In this document: positions 33,750 to 34,385 of the stretch, piece after piece
Numbering within the stretch: the first letter of the stretch is position 1
How the letters are laid out: each line of letters opens with the position of its first letter
Origin: Caldilineaceae bacterium
Lineage (GTDB): Bacteria; Chloroflexota; Anaerolineae; Caldilineales; Caldilineaceae
Assembly (NCBI GenBank): GCA_022824685.1
Contig: JAJDZJ010000035.1
Location: 1-34,385 of the forward strand
Reading direction: 5' to 3'
Length of the DNA stretch: 34,385 nt
Position numbers and translations under genes: made by a program
The notes under the pieces: generated by a model
What the model was told of the DNA's origin: nothing
What the model saw: only the letters and a program-made list of their open reading frames with translations
The model's database searches: none

Positions 33750-34385
33750 TTATTGGGAGAGAACTTTCAGCAGATAGTCAGTTTTCCAACCAGCTCGTTT
33801 CCGTTTGGCGGCAATACCGACTTTGGCGCTTTTCTCTTTGCGTAGGAGGTTCAGGGCCAGTTTGCGTAAGATGGCCAAGTTTCGCTGTGCATGGCCCTGA
33901 CGGATGCGACTGTCGTCCTCGCGAAAGGCGACATCCAGGACCCAGTGGACTGAATTCTCGATGCTCCAGTGGCTGCGGGTGAAATGCAAGAGCAATTTGG
34001 CGTCGGGAGGCAAGCTGGAGATGAAGTATCGAGTAGCAAACGAAGTGCCTTCTGGCAGTTGTCGTTTGGCTTCGACCATGACGAGGCTCTGCAGTTGTGA
34101 CCACTCTTGGTCCGAGTCCATGTAGGCGAGGAAATCAGGGTCAGAGATAACCCAACAGCGCCTGGTTTCGATGCGACCGTGGTCTTTTTCTATCGTCTGG
34201 TGGAAGTCGTGGTCAACATCGGCAAATTCACTCTCTTTCTCCAGAGTGAACATGGTCTCGACAGCTTCATGCAACTGCGGTTGATTCTTTTTGAGCGCAA
34301 GAACGTAGTCAGCGCCGTTCTCTGTAATCTGATGCGCAATTGTTTTCTGACAGCCGATCGCATCGATTGACACGATGCAACCAGA
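33735..34385. mobile_element. ISAs1-family insertion sequence, one end only
   Basis: Defined by the transposase below and a possible terminal repeat starting CAGGGCAATCGC at 33735, 15 nt beyond the transposase stop. The element runs off the right edge. The exact boundary is a guess without the other end. Confidence 0.6.
33750..34385 (-). CDS. ISAs1-family transposase, C-terminal part (cut by window edge)
   Basis: DDE transposase of the ISAs1 group; 211 residues of the C-terminal half are visible. The frame is open to the right edge, reading [17 protein letters not shown], so the true start lies outside. The typical ISAs1 wording is clear: [38 protein letters not shown] and the last catalytic Glu in [16 protein letters not shown], followed by [14 protein letters not shown]. 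No frameshift is seen in this part, so the copy could be active. Contigs often break at multi-copy IS, which may explain why the sequence ends here. Confidence 0.9.
   Translation of the reverse strand, partial: SGCIVSIDAIGCQKTIAHQITENGADYVLALKKNQPQLHEAVETMFTLEKESEFADVDHDFHQTIEKDHGRIETRRCWVISDPDFLAYMDSDQEWSQLQSLVMVEAKRQLPEGTSFATRYFISSLPPDAKLLLHFTRSHWSIENSVHWVLDVAFREDDSRIRQGHAQRNLAILRKLALNLLRKEKSAKVGIAAKRKRAGWKTDYLLKVLSQ

Overview
The window is a GC-rich, gene-dense bacterial segment. It most resembles a Chloroflexota genome of the Caldilineales/Anaerolineae type found in environmental assemblies. The hints are a T-box in front of a type-2 (eukaryote-like) isoleucyl-tRNA synthetase, a DPPR-synthase-like UbiA protein, tandem CNNM/CorC proteins, a long Lon, and many SDR, PhyH and enolase-superfamily catabolic genes. 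This is inference from gene content; there is no marker gene or rRNA. The window looks like a whole contig: its left edge cuts a substrate-binding lipoprotein and its right edge cuts an ISAs1-type transposase. I saw no tRNA, rRNA or CRISPR array.

Layout. Positions 1-5693 are a minus-strand run: gcvH, an orphan family-1 solute-binding lipoprotein, SDR, MaoC hydratase, SDR, SDR, then a Leu/Ile/Val-type binding lipoprotein running off the edge. The SDR/MaoC/SDR block is the reductase-hydratase-dehydrogenase set expected for acyl-CoA or hydroxyacyl-CoA chemistry. Positions 5840-10235 are a minus-strand translation operon: promoter, T-box leader (specifier reads ATC, Ile), an AlaX-like editing protein, then ileS. 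Positions 10253-13118 hold two tandem CNNM/CBS/CorC membrane proteins. Positions 13567-14523 (plus) encode a UbiA prenyltransferase. Positions 14562-19366 (minus) are lon followed, with an ATGA overlap, by an unusual PHP + AlbA_2 (Schlafen-type) protein; lon has a long, structured leader.

Positions 20056-23177 (plus) are a catabolic operon: enolase-superfamily dehydratase/racemase, PhyH oxygenase and D-2-hydroxyacid dehydrogenase. Positions 23695-25554 (plus) pair a Met-rich FixH/YtkA-like lipoprotein with a di-haem cytochrome c peroxidase. Positions 25609-33526 are a mixed accessory stretch: another 2-hydroxyacid dehydrogenase, a glycosyltransferase, a MOSC protein, two methyltransferases (one with a single-base frameshift), an HSL-type esterase, an aldo/keto reductase, a second PhyH oxygenase and a glyoxalase-like protein. 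The window ends in the IS.

The most interesting points are: two PhyH oxygenases that both show H-x-G where the canonical iron-binding H-x-D is expected, as in Fe(II)/2-oxoglutarate halogenases; an AlaX-type editor placed under an isoleucine T-box; the PHP-AlbA_2 fusion translationally coupled to lon; and the structured lon leader.
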